The notes under the pieces were generated by a model. That model saw nothing but the letters and a program-made list of their open reading frames with translations, was not told the DNA's origin and made no database searches. The position numbers and the translations under genes are program-made. Below, piece after piece: positions 15,001 through 28,800 of a stretch of DNA of 64,000 bases. Source of the DNA: Ostrinia nubilalis (Eukaryota; Arthropoda; Insecta; Lepidoptera; Crambidae); the NCBI RefSeq assembly GCF_963855985.1, contig NC_087107.1:3906001-3970000 (forward strand). Direction: 5' to 3'. Every line of letters starts with the position of its first letter. Positions within the stretch are counted from its first letter, which is position 1.

Positions 15001-18000
15001 AATTTTGTATAAGTACCTTTGCTTCGACGATGCAAGGTGACACGAGTCCCAGTGGGTCGAACACCTGAGAGATTGTGGACAAAATGAGACGTTTTGTAAT
15101 TATTGTTTGTGTGGAATCTAAATTAATTGAAAATGAGAGAGTATCAGCCGAACAGTTCCAATAGAGACCCAGTGTTTTGGCTGCCTCTTTGTAGCTAAGA
15201 TTTAGGTGGTCTGAACTGGCGTCTCGACCACACACTGCATTTAAAATTTCAACATTATTAGAATGCCACTTTCTTAAGTAAAATTTAGCTGAATTTAATG
15301 AATTAGTGACATTTTTGCATAAATTTATTGTGTCTTGAATAGAGTCAGCCCCTGATAGAAAATCATCTACATAGAAATCTTGACAAATAGCTCGTTTAAC
15401 GTAAGGGTCTGTCGTGTCATAGCCTAACTGTGACAAACATCTGGTGGCTAAAAATGGAGCTGAAGCTGTGCCATATGTTACAGTGTTCAGTGTATATGTT
15501 TTGAGAGGATGTGAAGGGTCGAATCTCCACAATATACATTGTAGTGGACGTTGATCTTGTGTAATGTTGATTTGTCGATACATTTTTTCGACGTCAGCTG
15601 ACACGACAAACTGATGTTGACGGAAACGTAATAATATGGGAAATATTTCATCCTGAATGGTAGGCCCTACGCGTTGTATGTCGTTCAATGACTTACCGGA
15701 CGACGTTTTGGCTGATGCGTCGAACACTACTCTTAATTTTGTAGTGGAGCTACTCTCCTTATAGACACCATGATGTGGTAAATAACAATACTTAGTGTTG
15801 GATTTAGGTATTATTTCGGTCATGTGACCTAGATCCAAGTATTCAGTCATAAATTGTAAATATAAGTGTTTCATACTAGGATCTCTTTCCAGACGAAGTT
15901 CAAGAGATAAGAATCTACGTTTTGCAATAAATAATGACTCCCCAAGTACGTCTGGTGAGTCATTGAGTGGCATTGAAACTATGAAGCGACCGTTACTATC
16001 TCGTCTGGTGGTTTCTAAAAAGTGTTTTTCACACTGAAGCTCTTCTAGTGTGTGTTTGTATTGGGGTGGAATTGTATCCAACTCCCAGAAGCGGGTCAGA
16101 TCAGACTGGTCTTGATTACTATTGATGTGCATACACACATGATTACTAGGACCCGGTTGGCTTATGGCGCCTGAAACTAGCCATCCAAACTTAGTTTCGA
16201 ATAGAACCGGCTTGTTTTTACCTAACTGGATGCGATTTGTGCCAATCACACTCCAAAAGACGTCCGCACCTACTAGTAAATTGATGGTTGACGGTACGTT
16301 GAAGTTTGGATCGGCTAGACAAACTCCAGATGGTATGTTTAGATCGTGTATGTCTATGTATGTGTTTGGTAATAACGAAGTTATTTGTGGAAGAACGAAG
16401 CAATCAATATTGGTTCTATAGTGACCATTGTAAGACTCTAATGTAAGAGAGCAAGACTGAGTGCTTTTGGACGTTTGGTTGTTTATGCCTGTTACCTTTG
16501 AACTAGCTAGGCGGGTAGGGAGGTTCAGTCTGCCACAGAGATCTTGTGTGACGAAGTTACCCGTACTGCCGTTGTCTAGCAGGATTCTGGCTGGATGCGA
16601 TTTTCCACGCTTGTCGATCACGTTGACCAGAGCTGTGGAAAGCAATATATGACATGTGTTATTGACACAGTTTTTGTGTTGTGAAGAATTGGCAGAAAGT
16701 ACGATGCTGTCATGGGAAACTGTCTCTTGGGGTGAACCTTTGTGCAAAAGAGTATTGTGTTTTATATTACAATACTTGCAATGTGACAGCTTGCAGCGTG
16801 ACTCGTTGTGACCTGGTCGAAGGCAGTTTTGACAAACCTTGTATTCTTTTACCTTAAGTATGCGTGTCTCAACAGGTAACCTACGGAATGAGTCACAGGA
16901 AAACAGTTGATGTTCCTTTTGACATAGAGGACAGCAATGAGATTTGGGTTTGCTAGAAGATACAATGAAGCTTTTAGCCCTGGTTGTAGGTGCCTGATCA
17001 ATTTTACCTTTATTTCTTGTCTCCTCTAATGTCTCCAAAAGGTCAGCCCTGTTTGACAAAAATGTTAAAAAAATATCTAGTGTGGGTGGGTCACTACGAT
17101 TATTGCGAAATTCCTCCCATTCTCTGTTTGAAGTACTATCTAATTTGGTAGACATCATGTAAATGATCAAGGTATCCCAGTGTTCTGTAGGCTGGTCTAG
17201 GGTAGCCAAGGCACGTAGGTTTTTGTTTGTGATATCTACTATGTATCGCAAAGCCTTGCTCGATTCCTTTTGTATAGCATTTATGTTAAAGAGTGCTTGC
17301 ACATGATTATTGACGAGCAGGCGTTTGTTGTCGTATCGTTTACACAACAATTCCCAAGCAGCCGTATAATTATTGGCCTTGAAATCCAGGCTTTTAATTA
17401 CTAATGAAGCACTTTCTCTTAAACAAGCGCGAAGGTAATGAAATTTATTAATTTCGTCCATACTATCATTGGAATGAATAATAGAAACAAATGTATCGCG
17501 AAACTCGAGCCACTGCTGATAGTCCCCGTTGAAGGTAGGCAATTCAATTTTAGGCAATCTTACGAAATTGTTGTGTCTTTGTGTGCTTGCATCAAGAGAG
17601 CTTACCTCAGAACCGTTGAGCGCGAGCGCAGCGGCCGCAGGGGACGGCTCGAGCAGTGCCCTCGCCGTGCCGATCGCGACGTAGTACTGGTTCTCGATGG
17701 CCTCCCGCTCCTGATATCTCAGGTCGGGATCCTCCGTAAGCTCTTCAATCTCCGTCTGAAGAGTATCAAAGTCCTCATATAAGGCATCAATCTTTTCAAG
17801 ACGTAATTTAATTTCGTTAAAAAGCGGGGAATTTGGCAACACTGAATCATCTTTTACTACATTTATGTAATTTGAAAAGCTAGTGATTTTACTTTTTATT
17901 GTTCCGCGCCTTTTAACTAATTGTGATATTTTTGCTTCAGACATTGTTATGATTGATTGATATAATTATTTACTTTAAGGACTTGAATTAATTATATGTT

Positions 18001-19761
18001 TAAGATTGTAATTTACTTTTTTTTTGTATTGTCAAATTAGAATATGTAAGTTTAAGGGTTTTGTATAAGTTAAGTAGAATAAGTATGATGTAAATATTAA
18101 AAAAATCGTTACGTAGTATCAAGTGTTTTGCAAAAAATGAAAAGAAATTAATAATAGGAACGGTACAACCGAGATACGACCGAGATGTTGACTTGTGAAG
18201 ATAGCACACGACTCCCGAGTCGTGTCGGCGACTCGGTGTCTACCGACCTAGAAATAAAAAAATAAAAAAAAAAACAAATTAAAACAAGGAAAGACAATTT
18301 GTGTAGTATTAGTGGCTAACTACGTAGTGTTAATGCGAAGCAGAATACACAATATTGTTATTATTATGATGAATTGATGTTTGCTGATTTTATGATTTGA
18401 AATTATTTATGAATTTAATAAACTATATTTTACCAAATGTTTTATTGTTTGATTTTACTGCAAAGCTTGACAGACACCACAGTTGAGAAAATACGTTAAC
18501 TACAAGTTATTCAATGTGAAGGTAGACTTAGTAAATGAGTTTTGAAAATGAGGATTTTGCTAACTACTGATAAGGAAGAGATGAAAAATGGGTGATGATT
18601 TTACGAAATGGATTATGAAAGAAGTGATTGCGAAGCTTGGATGTGGGTTCGCAAAGCGGATGATATGTGATGTGATGGGAAAAAAAGAAAGAAAATGGAT
18701 CGATCTCACGGTTTCCTGCTATGGCGCAACTTATCCTTTCTTCTTTTCGCTGATGACTCCTCTTCACTGAACGCCGATGAGCGCTGACGCTGAAGGCTGA
18801 CGTTTCCTGGACGCCGGATCTTCGATGCTGGCCCTGGGCTGCACGTAGACGATGATCTCGGCGTTGATACTGCTCTGCTGATGACCAGGAACCGTCGAGG
18901 GCTGCCGTTGTGCAAATATCTTGCACTTGTCGTATTGCTTGCGGAACCGGACGGACCGTTGACGTTTGCAGTATTCAAATTTGAAGACGTGTCGCACCGG
19001 AATTTCTCGCGTACTTTACGTTGAGGATCGAAGGACCATATGTTCCCCGTAGGTCTAAGTTGAGCCTAACTTCGAACCCTACAGGAGATTTATAATGAAA
19101 AACTGTATTTTTGAACTGGTTATAATTATTACAAGATTAAATTAAGATGCGCGCGCGATGGTCGTACGGAATGAGTGAGCGGCGGCCGCGGTTGCGGCAG
19201 CGTATTTATGTGTAGGCGCGGGGACCCCGCGCTCCCCCGCCGATGCGCCCTCTGTTGTCATCACTACGTAGCCTGTAAAACACATTTACTCAAACTCGAA
19301 CGCATTCAACGGTCAATCTTGAAAATAGCCTACCGTCGACCTAGGCGCTACTCAACAATTAATCTCTATGCTGAATGCCAGCTTCTCAGCGTTCGTCAAC
19401 TGTACATATCTGCTACGATTGTATTCTTTCACAGGCAAGCTGGCAATGCGGCACGCACCTCGTACAGATCACTTAAGTGGGAACTACCCAGTATAAAAAC
19501 TGCTTTTGCTCGCAGATCTTTTAGCTTTATGGGTCCATATCTTTACACTCAGGTATACAAGATAGATAAAAGTATTATAAATATGACCAGAACAGGTTGC
19601 AAAACGATGGTATTTAAATGGCTACAATGCCAAAGTTATAATGATACGGAAACCTTACTCCAAAATCTCATCTAAATGCGGTAAATATGTATATATCCTG
19701 CCACTAGCGCTCACACACTCACACACACACACGCACTCACTCACTCACTCACTCACCCACA

Positions 19762-19810
<49 letters not shown>

Positions 19811-22800
19811 CACACATACAAAGTTATTTAATTTCTAACGATAAGAGTCGCATCTCAAACTTATTTGAAAATTATAAATAATTATAAATATTCGTGGGTT
19901 CAATTCCTGCCTTAGGAAGTTCGATTTTTTTCAAGTTAGTTACAATTTTCAAAATATATACAAAGTCATGCACGCACTTTATCTCGAAACTTCAATGGGA
20001 AGACTGGTCTCCACGACACAGGGAATCCTAGTGTGGAGTCCAGTGATGCTGTTAGTACATACCTACTGTATAAATTGTAATCCGTTTTTATTCTGAATGT
20101 AACAGTAACCAGATCATGTACTGTAATATTTTTGGACTAAATAAATATCATTTTCATTTTCATTTTCATTTTCATTTTCATTTTCATTTTCATTTTCATT
20201 TTGCATAAAGATTCCTAATTACATAATAATGATATGTTTTTTAAACGAGGAGATAATTGGTGACGTTTATCCAAAACATTAACATCATTGCAATCCGAAT
20301 AATTTTCCGTTCCAATTCTCGTCCAAAACACACTAAATGATTATGATTGCTCAAAACAGATATTTGTTCCGGTTGAAAAATACCGAGATTATAACGGAAA
20401 AAAAATATCTATCCAAAACTTTCTACCTAGAAAAAGATAAACAAAAGAGTGGAAGGAAAACCGGGCGTTTTCAAGGCGAGAATGAATAGGGACTGCATCT
20501 CACTTAACACCAAGTGCGATTGCGGTCAAATACCTGCCTTGTCTAGCATTAAAAAAAACCATTTCGCAAAATAAAAACCGGTTCAAGATAAGATCAACAT
20601 TAGCAAAATTAACAATAATTTTTGTCAAAAGGTTAATCGATTAGACACATCTCGAGTCTGGCGAACAATTAATCGATATTTATCGGTATAACTGTCCAGC
20701 ATCGATTACATCGGTGTCGATCTGGGTCCCGTAGCGGTATCAATGCATTCGTTTAACTGTACTGTACAGGATATTTGTTTCTCTACAGCTGTTTTACCTG
20801 TATAAATTTGCTGTTAACTGGACAGATGAATTAATTTTGTGGTGGTAAAACCTAATATCACTAATAATTTTTCAACTTGCTAATGGTCAAACATGTAGGG
20901 CAAAAAGATAGAGATATCTAAAAACCTGATGAAGTTCTAATGATGAGGCTTAGTTTTTTTATTAGTATTTCATTTAAGAATGGACATTCTTCAATTGTCA
21001 TGCAACAAATTACACTTTTACATTCTTTTTAATTAACTTAATTTATCATAAATCATTGGATACCATTGGTTTCCCAATGTCAATATTTTCATTTTCGGTT
21101 TAATCCGTCCTTTTCTCTCACAGGTCTAAGCTGTTATTAATTACAGTGATAGATAGACCCGAGAAGCGGAAATACGGAAGCGACAATTTTTATAGCCCAG
21201 CCTCCTAGATCTCAAGTTATTTCAAGCCAACGCTATCTTCTCACGATTTAGTTTTTTATACTTAATTTGGACTCTCCATTGTAATATTTATTTTCATTAT
21301 GTGATCAAAATGTCTTCCTCATTAATACCGGTGTTTGCGGAAGTAGTATACAAATACGGAAATCCAAAATTAAGCAAACAGATTTAATGTCGCTTATCTA
21401 ATGTTTACTATGACTATCATGCAGCTATGGGCTGATCATGCCATACAATTCTGAACCTTATTGCAATGTGATAAAAGATTATGTAATATCTTGCAGCATC
21501 CTGTATAAGTCCAAAGATAATTAGGTTGCATACTGCAACGTATTGCAGCTTTGTGCGAAATAATTGCTATAATTATTCTAATAAGTACATTTATTGAGAT
21601 GCCACAGTAATATGAATAACCGGTTTGTTACAATGCAAAATATGAATAACCAGTTTATTACATTGCAAAATAAAACATGCGCTGGATACAGGCCGCTAAC
21701 AACCGGGCGATATGGAAATCATTAGGGGAAGCCTAAGGTCAGCCAGCAGTGGACGTCCAGTGGCTGAAATGATGATGATGATGATGACAATAAAACAGCG
21801 GTATGTGTGAGTGTCGGTAAATAGGCATATCGATAAAAGAGATATTTCTTAAGACGTCAATTCCTTTACTGTACCTATCTTCTCTTCTTTTGTAAACATT
21901 GGGTAACATGTAGGCTTATACAGGGTGTTAGGTAAATGGGTATATGACCCGACACTAGCCCATGTTAACATGGTCATATAAATGGTATGGTGAAGTCAGA
22001 AAATTTATATCTTCATTTTAATTATTTTATTTTTCATACAAATCGGATTTTATAAAATTAATTTTGTATGAAAATTAAAAAAATTTAAATGATGATATCA
22101 AATTTCTGACTTCACCATACCATTTATATGACCATGTTAACATGGGCTAGTGTCGGCTCATATACCCATTTTCCTAACACCCTGTATACCTTTAGTAAAA
22201 CAAAAGACCCATTGTTGCTGGCACAGTATTCTGGTAGATACTAACTATACTTCCTAATACTACGTTTCCATACTGCAGAGCAGTGAGTCCCACAACTCCC
22301 GCGCATCTAGCGTGACTGCGCAATCAACCTTAATGCTGATGTTATTAACGGTAAAATTACGTTACAGTAAATTCTATTCAGTATACAGCAAGAGTATGAC
22401 AAAATAATGCTTTAATTTTATTTAACAAAGCGCCTCCCTCTCTCCCTTTAGCCTTTAGTTTCAGTTTGCCCCCCGTTCCTACGTTTTACACCATGACTAC
22501 TAAGCCCTAGCTTCAGGGGGGTACCAAGATCAAGAACCGATGATCCTACTAATATTATAAATGCGAAAGTTTGTGTGGATGTCTGGATGTTAACATGTTT
22601 GTTAATCTTTCACGCAAAAACTACTGAACAGATTATGATGAAACTTCACAGTATTGTTGTTTATAACGCAGTATAACACATAGGCTATAATTTATGACGA
22701 TATGAGACAAACTAAATTTCACGAGAAACCGCGGGCAAAAGCTAGTTAATAATAAAATTTCAAACAATACACAACATAAGACCTAAGAAGAAACTTCGAA

Positions 22801-25800
22801 CACATAATAGACTTTTGTAACCCTGTATATGGACAATCTAATTTATGATCTTTAGGAAAATCTCAGCCCAGAAATCGTTGGTATCTATGTTCCATATAAC
22901 ACCGTTGTATACCGCGGTGCAGTAAAGTAAGGCACGCGCTTGCGCTCGGTGAATGCACTGCGCTGACCCTAGCTATTGTGCTCGGGCGCACGTAGCGATA
23001 GCAAAACAAAACTGCATCCGAAATACGAAAATAGTTTAAGGCCGGGTAGCAGAGAAAATGGCGAAAATGAGGTTTTCATTTTTCATTTTTGAGGTACTAA
23101 ACAGTAAAATTAAAGGCTAAGATATTTATTGGGCATAGTTGAGGATATTTTCTAGGGCTATTAACGGATGGAAACACGATTTGATGAAGTTGACTCGATA
23201 GAATAAATTCCCAAAGTTACCTCTATTCGTTTTCTATTTACGGTTTTATTTTTAAAATAAGCGATTTAAGATTCTAAATCTTTTACTAAACTAAAGTTCA
23301 GAAATAACTTGAGGGCTTTTAACGGATGAAATTTTTATATTGCGTCTTATTTAGTTACTATGTTAAAAAATGTGGAAAAAATCGTCCATGACGGCTTGGA
23401 CAATCTCAATCAGTCGCGCGGTGGCGCTTACGGAGGACGGACGCGTGTCAGTTTTTTGGCCGTGACAGTTCGCGATTTGTCAATATTTTTGACAATGATG
23501 ACTTTGATGAGTCACAGTATAATAATATCAGTGTTACTGGAGAAAGCTTAAATTTTTGATAATTAAGAATTATCAATTTTGTCTACCTATTGAAATTTAA
23601 ATCGTTCGCATTCTTTTAAACGAAGACTCTACTCATGATACATAGTACATTCCTCAAATATGAGACAAAACCAATGAGTTAAAATTACATTTTAATAGTA
23701 TCTACATACAATCGTCTTACACTCTTTAGAAGAGCACACTGACACAAATAAATAATAAAAAATACTGTCTAAGGTCTGTAGCTAAAGGTCTAAGCTGTAA
23801 GATAGAAGAATCTTCTAGCCAAAAAGATGGCAGATGCAGCAGATGTCAACGGATTTAAAACTGGAGTTCATATGACTCCTTGTAGACTTGAGTCTCTAGA
23901 GCGTCCATTCCTCCACCATGCGTAAGAATGTTTCAAAAATACTGTCTAAGGTCTGTAGCTAAAGGTCTACGCTGCAAGATGGAAGAATCTTCTAACCAAA
24001 AAGATGGCAGATGCAGCAGATGTCAACGGATTTAAAACTGGAGTTGATGTATGGAACTGTCGCTTTTTTGTAACCTTTATAATTTGGTCGGCTTATAGAA
24101 GAATTCCTGATATTTTTTGCAGTTCGATAACTTATAAGTCGTAATGTAAAGCTGAAATTAACAGGATAGCTTATTCAAGGAACATTTTAATTTGTCCATT
24201 GTATGCCATGTTCCCTTGTTATAACGGGATCGCGTATTCGGCCACGAAAGTAAGACTGTTAAAATAAATTAGATTTCTTGAAATCTCTCTTTTGCGCAAA
24301 GCCACATCATTTATATTATTTACTGTGGTTATGAAGGTGTACCAAGGGTACATGCTACACCTTTTTATTCGATTGTAAGAGTACTGGTTTACTCACAAAT
24401 CCGTTTTATCTGATTTTCGAAATCTTTTAATTACACTGGTGTTTATCATTCAAATCAATGACTAATGTTTGAACTAATTTGGACATAATATCAAGGTCTA
24501 TCATTGGTATTTTTTTCAAACTTCTGCGTTGAGCCATTTACGAGATCTGGGACATCACAAAACATTACCCCAGCAAAATTCTAAATAACTTGAGAACCGG
24601 AACACGAACAAATTTTGCATGTATTTGGTTCCGGGATAGAACGACTTTAAAAAAAAAATTGCCAGGGTAATGTTTGAAACGTTACCCCAGCAAAATCTGT
24701 TTTTTCCTAATAACTTTAAAACTATAATTTGAACGAATTTTGCTATTAGTGGACAAATTTCTGCTCACGATGGACTAATTATCTGTTATACTCTCGACTC
24801 TCTAAAGCACAACATTTATAAAAGTTTTGCTGCAGTAATGCACTCCAGGTAACCGTGTGTGATGCTCATTGCTCATAGTGATTTTCGATACAGAGCCCCG
24901 TACATACGTTATACATAAATTATGGAAAGAAAACACCCAGACCAATACAAACAAATATGTATGCAATTTTAGTATGATATTTTTATTTATTAATAAACAA
25001 AAAGACTGAACAAAATTGATGCGTGTACTGATTAATGTAATTAACCTCATGCAAAGTTTCGTGAATTGAAAGAACTATATTAATCTATAATTTATTATCC
25101 AAGCTCTAAATAATCGCTACTATGAGTAACTGATCATAAAATGTTTTTCCAATCGCTCAAGCTCCCGAGGATCTACCGATAGGTCAGGTGACGTAATCTT
25201 GAAATTCTTTTAGCCGGCGCGGAACTTCCGGAAGGTCGGGTGACGCCACGCCTCTTTGAACCGTGTTTACTTTGGCAGTTATATTCTAAATTTATTCGAT
25301 TCTAAAATATATTCCCAAAAATTTTGAAAGTTGTTTTAATTTGTATCACTTGGATATGATTTGTATTAGAAAGTGCTGTGAGTGTGACGCTTGAACGGAA
25401 GGAAGTCAACCTAACCTAACCAACTGCGTATTTCTAAACTGCGTATTTCTATACTGTGTAGCCGCGAGAGCTCTTTGGCGCGCTGTCTTCGGCGAAGTAT
25501 TGCGCGCGCAGATTTTGACAGCGCGAAATACCTACTTTAGCAGAAATACCAAGCCTTAATGAATTAAAAAATTGTTAAGAGATTGTGTTCATTCAGTTCC
25601 AATTATTGCAGTTGGTACGGTTTGCAAAAATTTTGAAAATAAAATATCGTGGTGGTGTTATCGTGAGATCAAAATAATGTAATAATTATCATACCAAATT
25701 TCAAGAAATGCTGGCCAGAACTATAAGGCCTTAAGCTTTTATTCTAATATCTTAATCGCATCTGAGAGAACTTTCTATCCAAACATTCCTAATATTGATT

Positions 25801-28800
25801 AACTAATGAGAGTGTAGGCCAATTCCTCCATTTTCCTCTGATAAATTAGAGAGGGTCGTGAATGTCGTGATCCTGCAGTGGAAACTAAACGATCAGATGC
25901 TGATGATGAATGGGAATAATGAGGAGTGGTATTATAAATAAATTATAAATAAATAAATATCCTTGGACATTTTACACTGCGCTTCTAGTCCCAAACTAAG
26001 CAAAGCTTGTGTACTATGGGTACTAGACAACGGATATAAACATACTTAAATACTTTTTTTTGTAAATACTTACTTATTATACATAGAAAACACCCAGTCC
26101 AATTCAAACAAATATGTTCATGCACACAAATGTTTGTACTGTGCGGGAATCGAACCCGCTACCTCCGGAATAGTAGTCCGTTTCGAACCACTACACCAAA
26201 CGGCCGACTAAGCACCGACTAAGCGACCGGCTATTGCAGCTGAATATCTCTTCAGCATTTTTTGAAGGCTTTTTACTTAAAATATTATTTAGGCATTATC
26301 TGCTGACCGTACTCCAGTCTAAGCAATCTAGCGCATTCCGCCTGGGAAAGTATTATTGCTAGTACTCGTTCAAGTAAATAATCGCTACTTGCAGTTATTG
26401 TCTAAGAACTAGCTTGCCAATCTCATATTACCCGCTCGTTTTAAATTGTTTTATTAATTGCTTGCGATGTTCGTACGGTTTTACTCGTAGTATTTATTTA
26501 TTTACATTTTCAAGTCTCAGGTAGTTAAATTGCCATAAAGCTATGTAGAACTGATAATTAGGTACCTACTTTTGTTTAAAAATGATATTAGAGAAATAAT
26601 TAATCTTTGACCTTTTCGTGCAAACCTCACACACGCCACTGAACACCATTAAAACAGTTTTTAGCCAAAATATTCATATTCATGAAAGTATGATTCAACC
26701 AAAACTCATAAAACCTGATTTTTTTAAAGAGCTTTTGCGATGACTCATACATACTTAGATATCATTTACATACAAGATATTATATAACAAATACGCTACC
26801 AGTAAATAGCGTATTAATTTTATTAATACCATATTAAATATCACATGGTTATATCACTACGTATTTACTTGCATATGAATACAGACAGACAAGCAAATAT
26901 TTGAATTTTAAATTCAAATTCAAGGAATCCAGTGTACGTGTTTCCTTCGAAATAAAATCGTGAGTTAAACATGAGAATATTATTGAACGGATGTCATATT
27001 TATATTAAACATCTTAGGTTATTATCTTAACAGTTCTGTAAAGCTAAATGCTAGCGGTTCTTTCCAAATAAACAGTCATATTTACTTATATTGGATTGGA
27101 AAGCATAAAAATCTGGCATTTTTGTGAGATACATTTTACATTTGATTAACCAAAAAAGGACGAAACGTTTAGATGACCACTTTACTGTTTCTTTCTGGTT
27201 CAATGAACAATTTATGCTTCAGTATAATATTTTAATAAGTCAAGACTTCAAGAGGATTAAAGAACTGGTTTTTAATGTCAAGTCGAAAAAATAACTACGC
27301 GAAGTCTTTGTTACCACAACTGTTACTGCGTGCCTCATCTATCCTTGATAAAATTCATACCTAATAATATGACGTTATTTTATAAAAGTGCCCCTATAAT
27401 ATTAATTTAAATTTTTTCAAGAAGCACACGAACAGATAAGAAAAAAATTGATCCACGAACGCTTTTTATTTAAAAGCTTATAATTAAAATCCCTTTGTGA
27501 TTGTTATCAATTACCTACCACAGTTTATTATAAAACTAGCTGACCCGGCGAACTTTGTTCCGCCTTAATGGCAATAAATAAGCAGAATTTTTTTTTAATT
27601 TCGAACGGGATAAAAAGTATCCTATGTCCTTCTCCTGGCTCTAAACTACCTCCCTGACAATTTTCAGCTAAATCGGTTCAGCCGTTCTTGAGTTATAAGT
27701 GGAGTAACTAACACGACTTTCTTTTATATATATAGATAGTTATGCTCTTGTAAAATAATAAAATTGTGCACCACAAACCAGTTTTGCTGTAAAACAGATG
27801 GAATTCTAATAATATTAGTGCCTTTACTTGCGTGAGCATTATGTTTACTTTATTGGACTTAAGGTCAGCAAGCTCACAAGTGCCTATTAAATACACCTTG
27901 TGAACATCAAATCATAATATTTTTCTTAGATTGCCATCCTTTTAAAGTAGTTTTTGTCTGAAAATATACTCGTAACTCAGCGAAGAGCTGTTTTTGTTTT
28001 CCTTCGTGACGAAAAGAAAACGCAAAAAGAAATTTTTTACAGAATCCAACTTTTAACTTAATTCTAAGATGTTCACACCAAATGTCGTTACAAAATTATA
28101 TTTTTCATCAATAATTAGGTAGGTTAATGTATGTCATTTTCAACAACTTTTTCGTTAAACGTTCAACTTTCGTTAAATTGCTTTTTGTTATATTGTTTAG
28201 CGAATAATATGCTTAAAAATGTATTTTTTTCTATTGGGCAATGGATATTCTAATGGAATGGAAGTAACAAAAGTAATACGGCGTCACCTGTCCTATTATG
28301 CTAATTTATAAGAAAAGTAGTACATAAAGTGCAATGTTAACTTTGTGTACTACCTTTATAAATTAGCATAATTCAAAAGTACAATGTTAACTTTGTGTAC
28401 TACCTTTCTTATTTAGCATAATTCGTCGCCAACGCCGCAAAGGGGCGTTACCTCATTTTATAAAATTATTCAGGAGAGCTTTGCCCGTTTTCACCATCAT
28501 TCCCTAATTTTTAAGTGACCCCTTTGCAAACAAATTTCCTGTTATGTGTTACCATAGGGGTCACTTCAAAATTAGGGATTGATGGTGAAAACTGGCACTA
28601 GTATATTAAACAAGAATACAGGATTCCTTATCATTATTTTAAAGTAGAGAGCCAGTGGAATTGCAGTGTTAACTGTTATGATGTATCGTAAGGTTGGCGA
28701 TGGGTTTTACAGTCAGACATAATTCTAGACGAAACAAAGTATAATTATTTTATGTTTTGCTAAACATAATTATTACTTGTCACTTGACCTCAAAAAACTA

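Larger units (their letters stand above)
12550..19266 (-). mobile_element. BEL/Pao LTR retrotransposon, apparently complete and recent
   Basis: LTRs at 12550-12775 and 19041-19266 are 226 bp each and look identical base for base. TSD CGTAG at 12545-12549 and 19267-19271. LTR ends are TGTT...CACTA. The element reads on the minus strand, so the 5' LTR is the right one. Just inside it, after TA, TGGTCCTTCGATCC is the likely tRNA primer-binding site. A purine-rich AAGGCGGGCAGTA abuts the left LTR as polypurine tract. The leader between 5' LTR and gag ATG (17945-19040) is about 1.1 kb with no convincing ORF. Inserted in LINE ORF2. Confidence 0.93.
4299..20202 (+). mobile_element. CR1/Jockey-superfamily LINE, interrupted by RTE remnants and a BEL element
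   Basis: Begins after the left direct repeat. It has a long 5' region (4299-8695) containing an RTE fragment, then ORF1 (to 9436), ORF2 in two pieces (10005-12549 and 19272-19675), a 3' UTR with a CA microsatellite, and a (CATTTT)n tail of about nine units. Removing the BEL element and one copy of its TSD leaves ORF2 in frame and 983 codons long with stop. The clade call rests on the endonuclease motif (QNIRSINKNFDSL), the FADD-type RT and the simple-repeat tail. Confidence 0.75.

Noticed and set aside
18564..19000. Overlapping minus-strand frames in the BEL leader
   Set aside because: Three frames overlap, none has a recognisable domain, and the leader of BEL elements is usually non-coding.
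26140..26205. tRNA gene with A and B boxes
   Set aside because: Continues into a SINE body and cannot fold into a normal anticodon arm.
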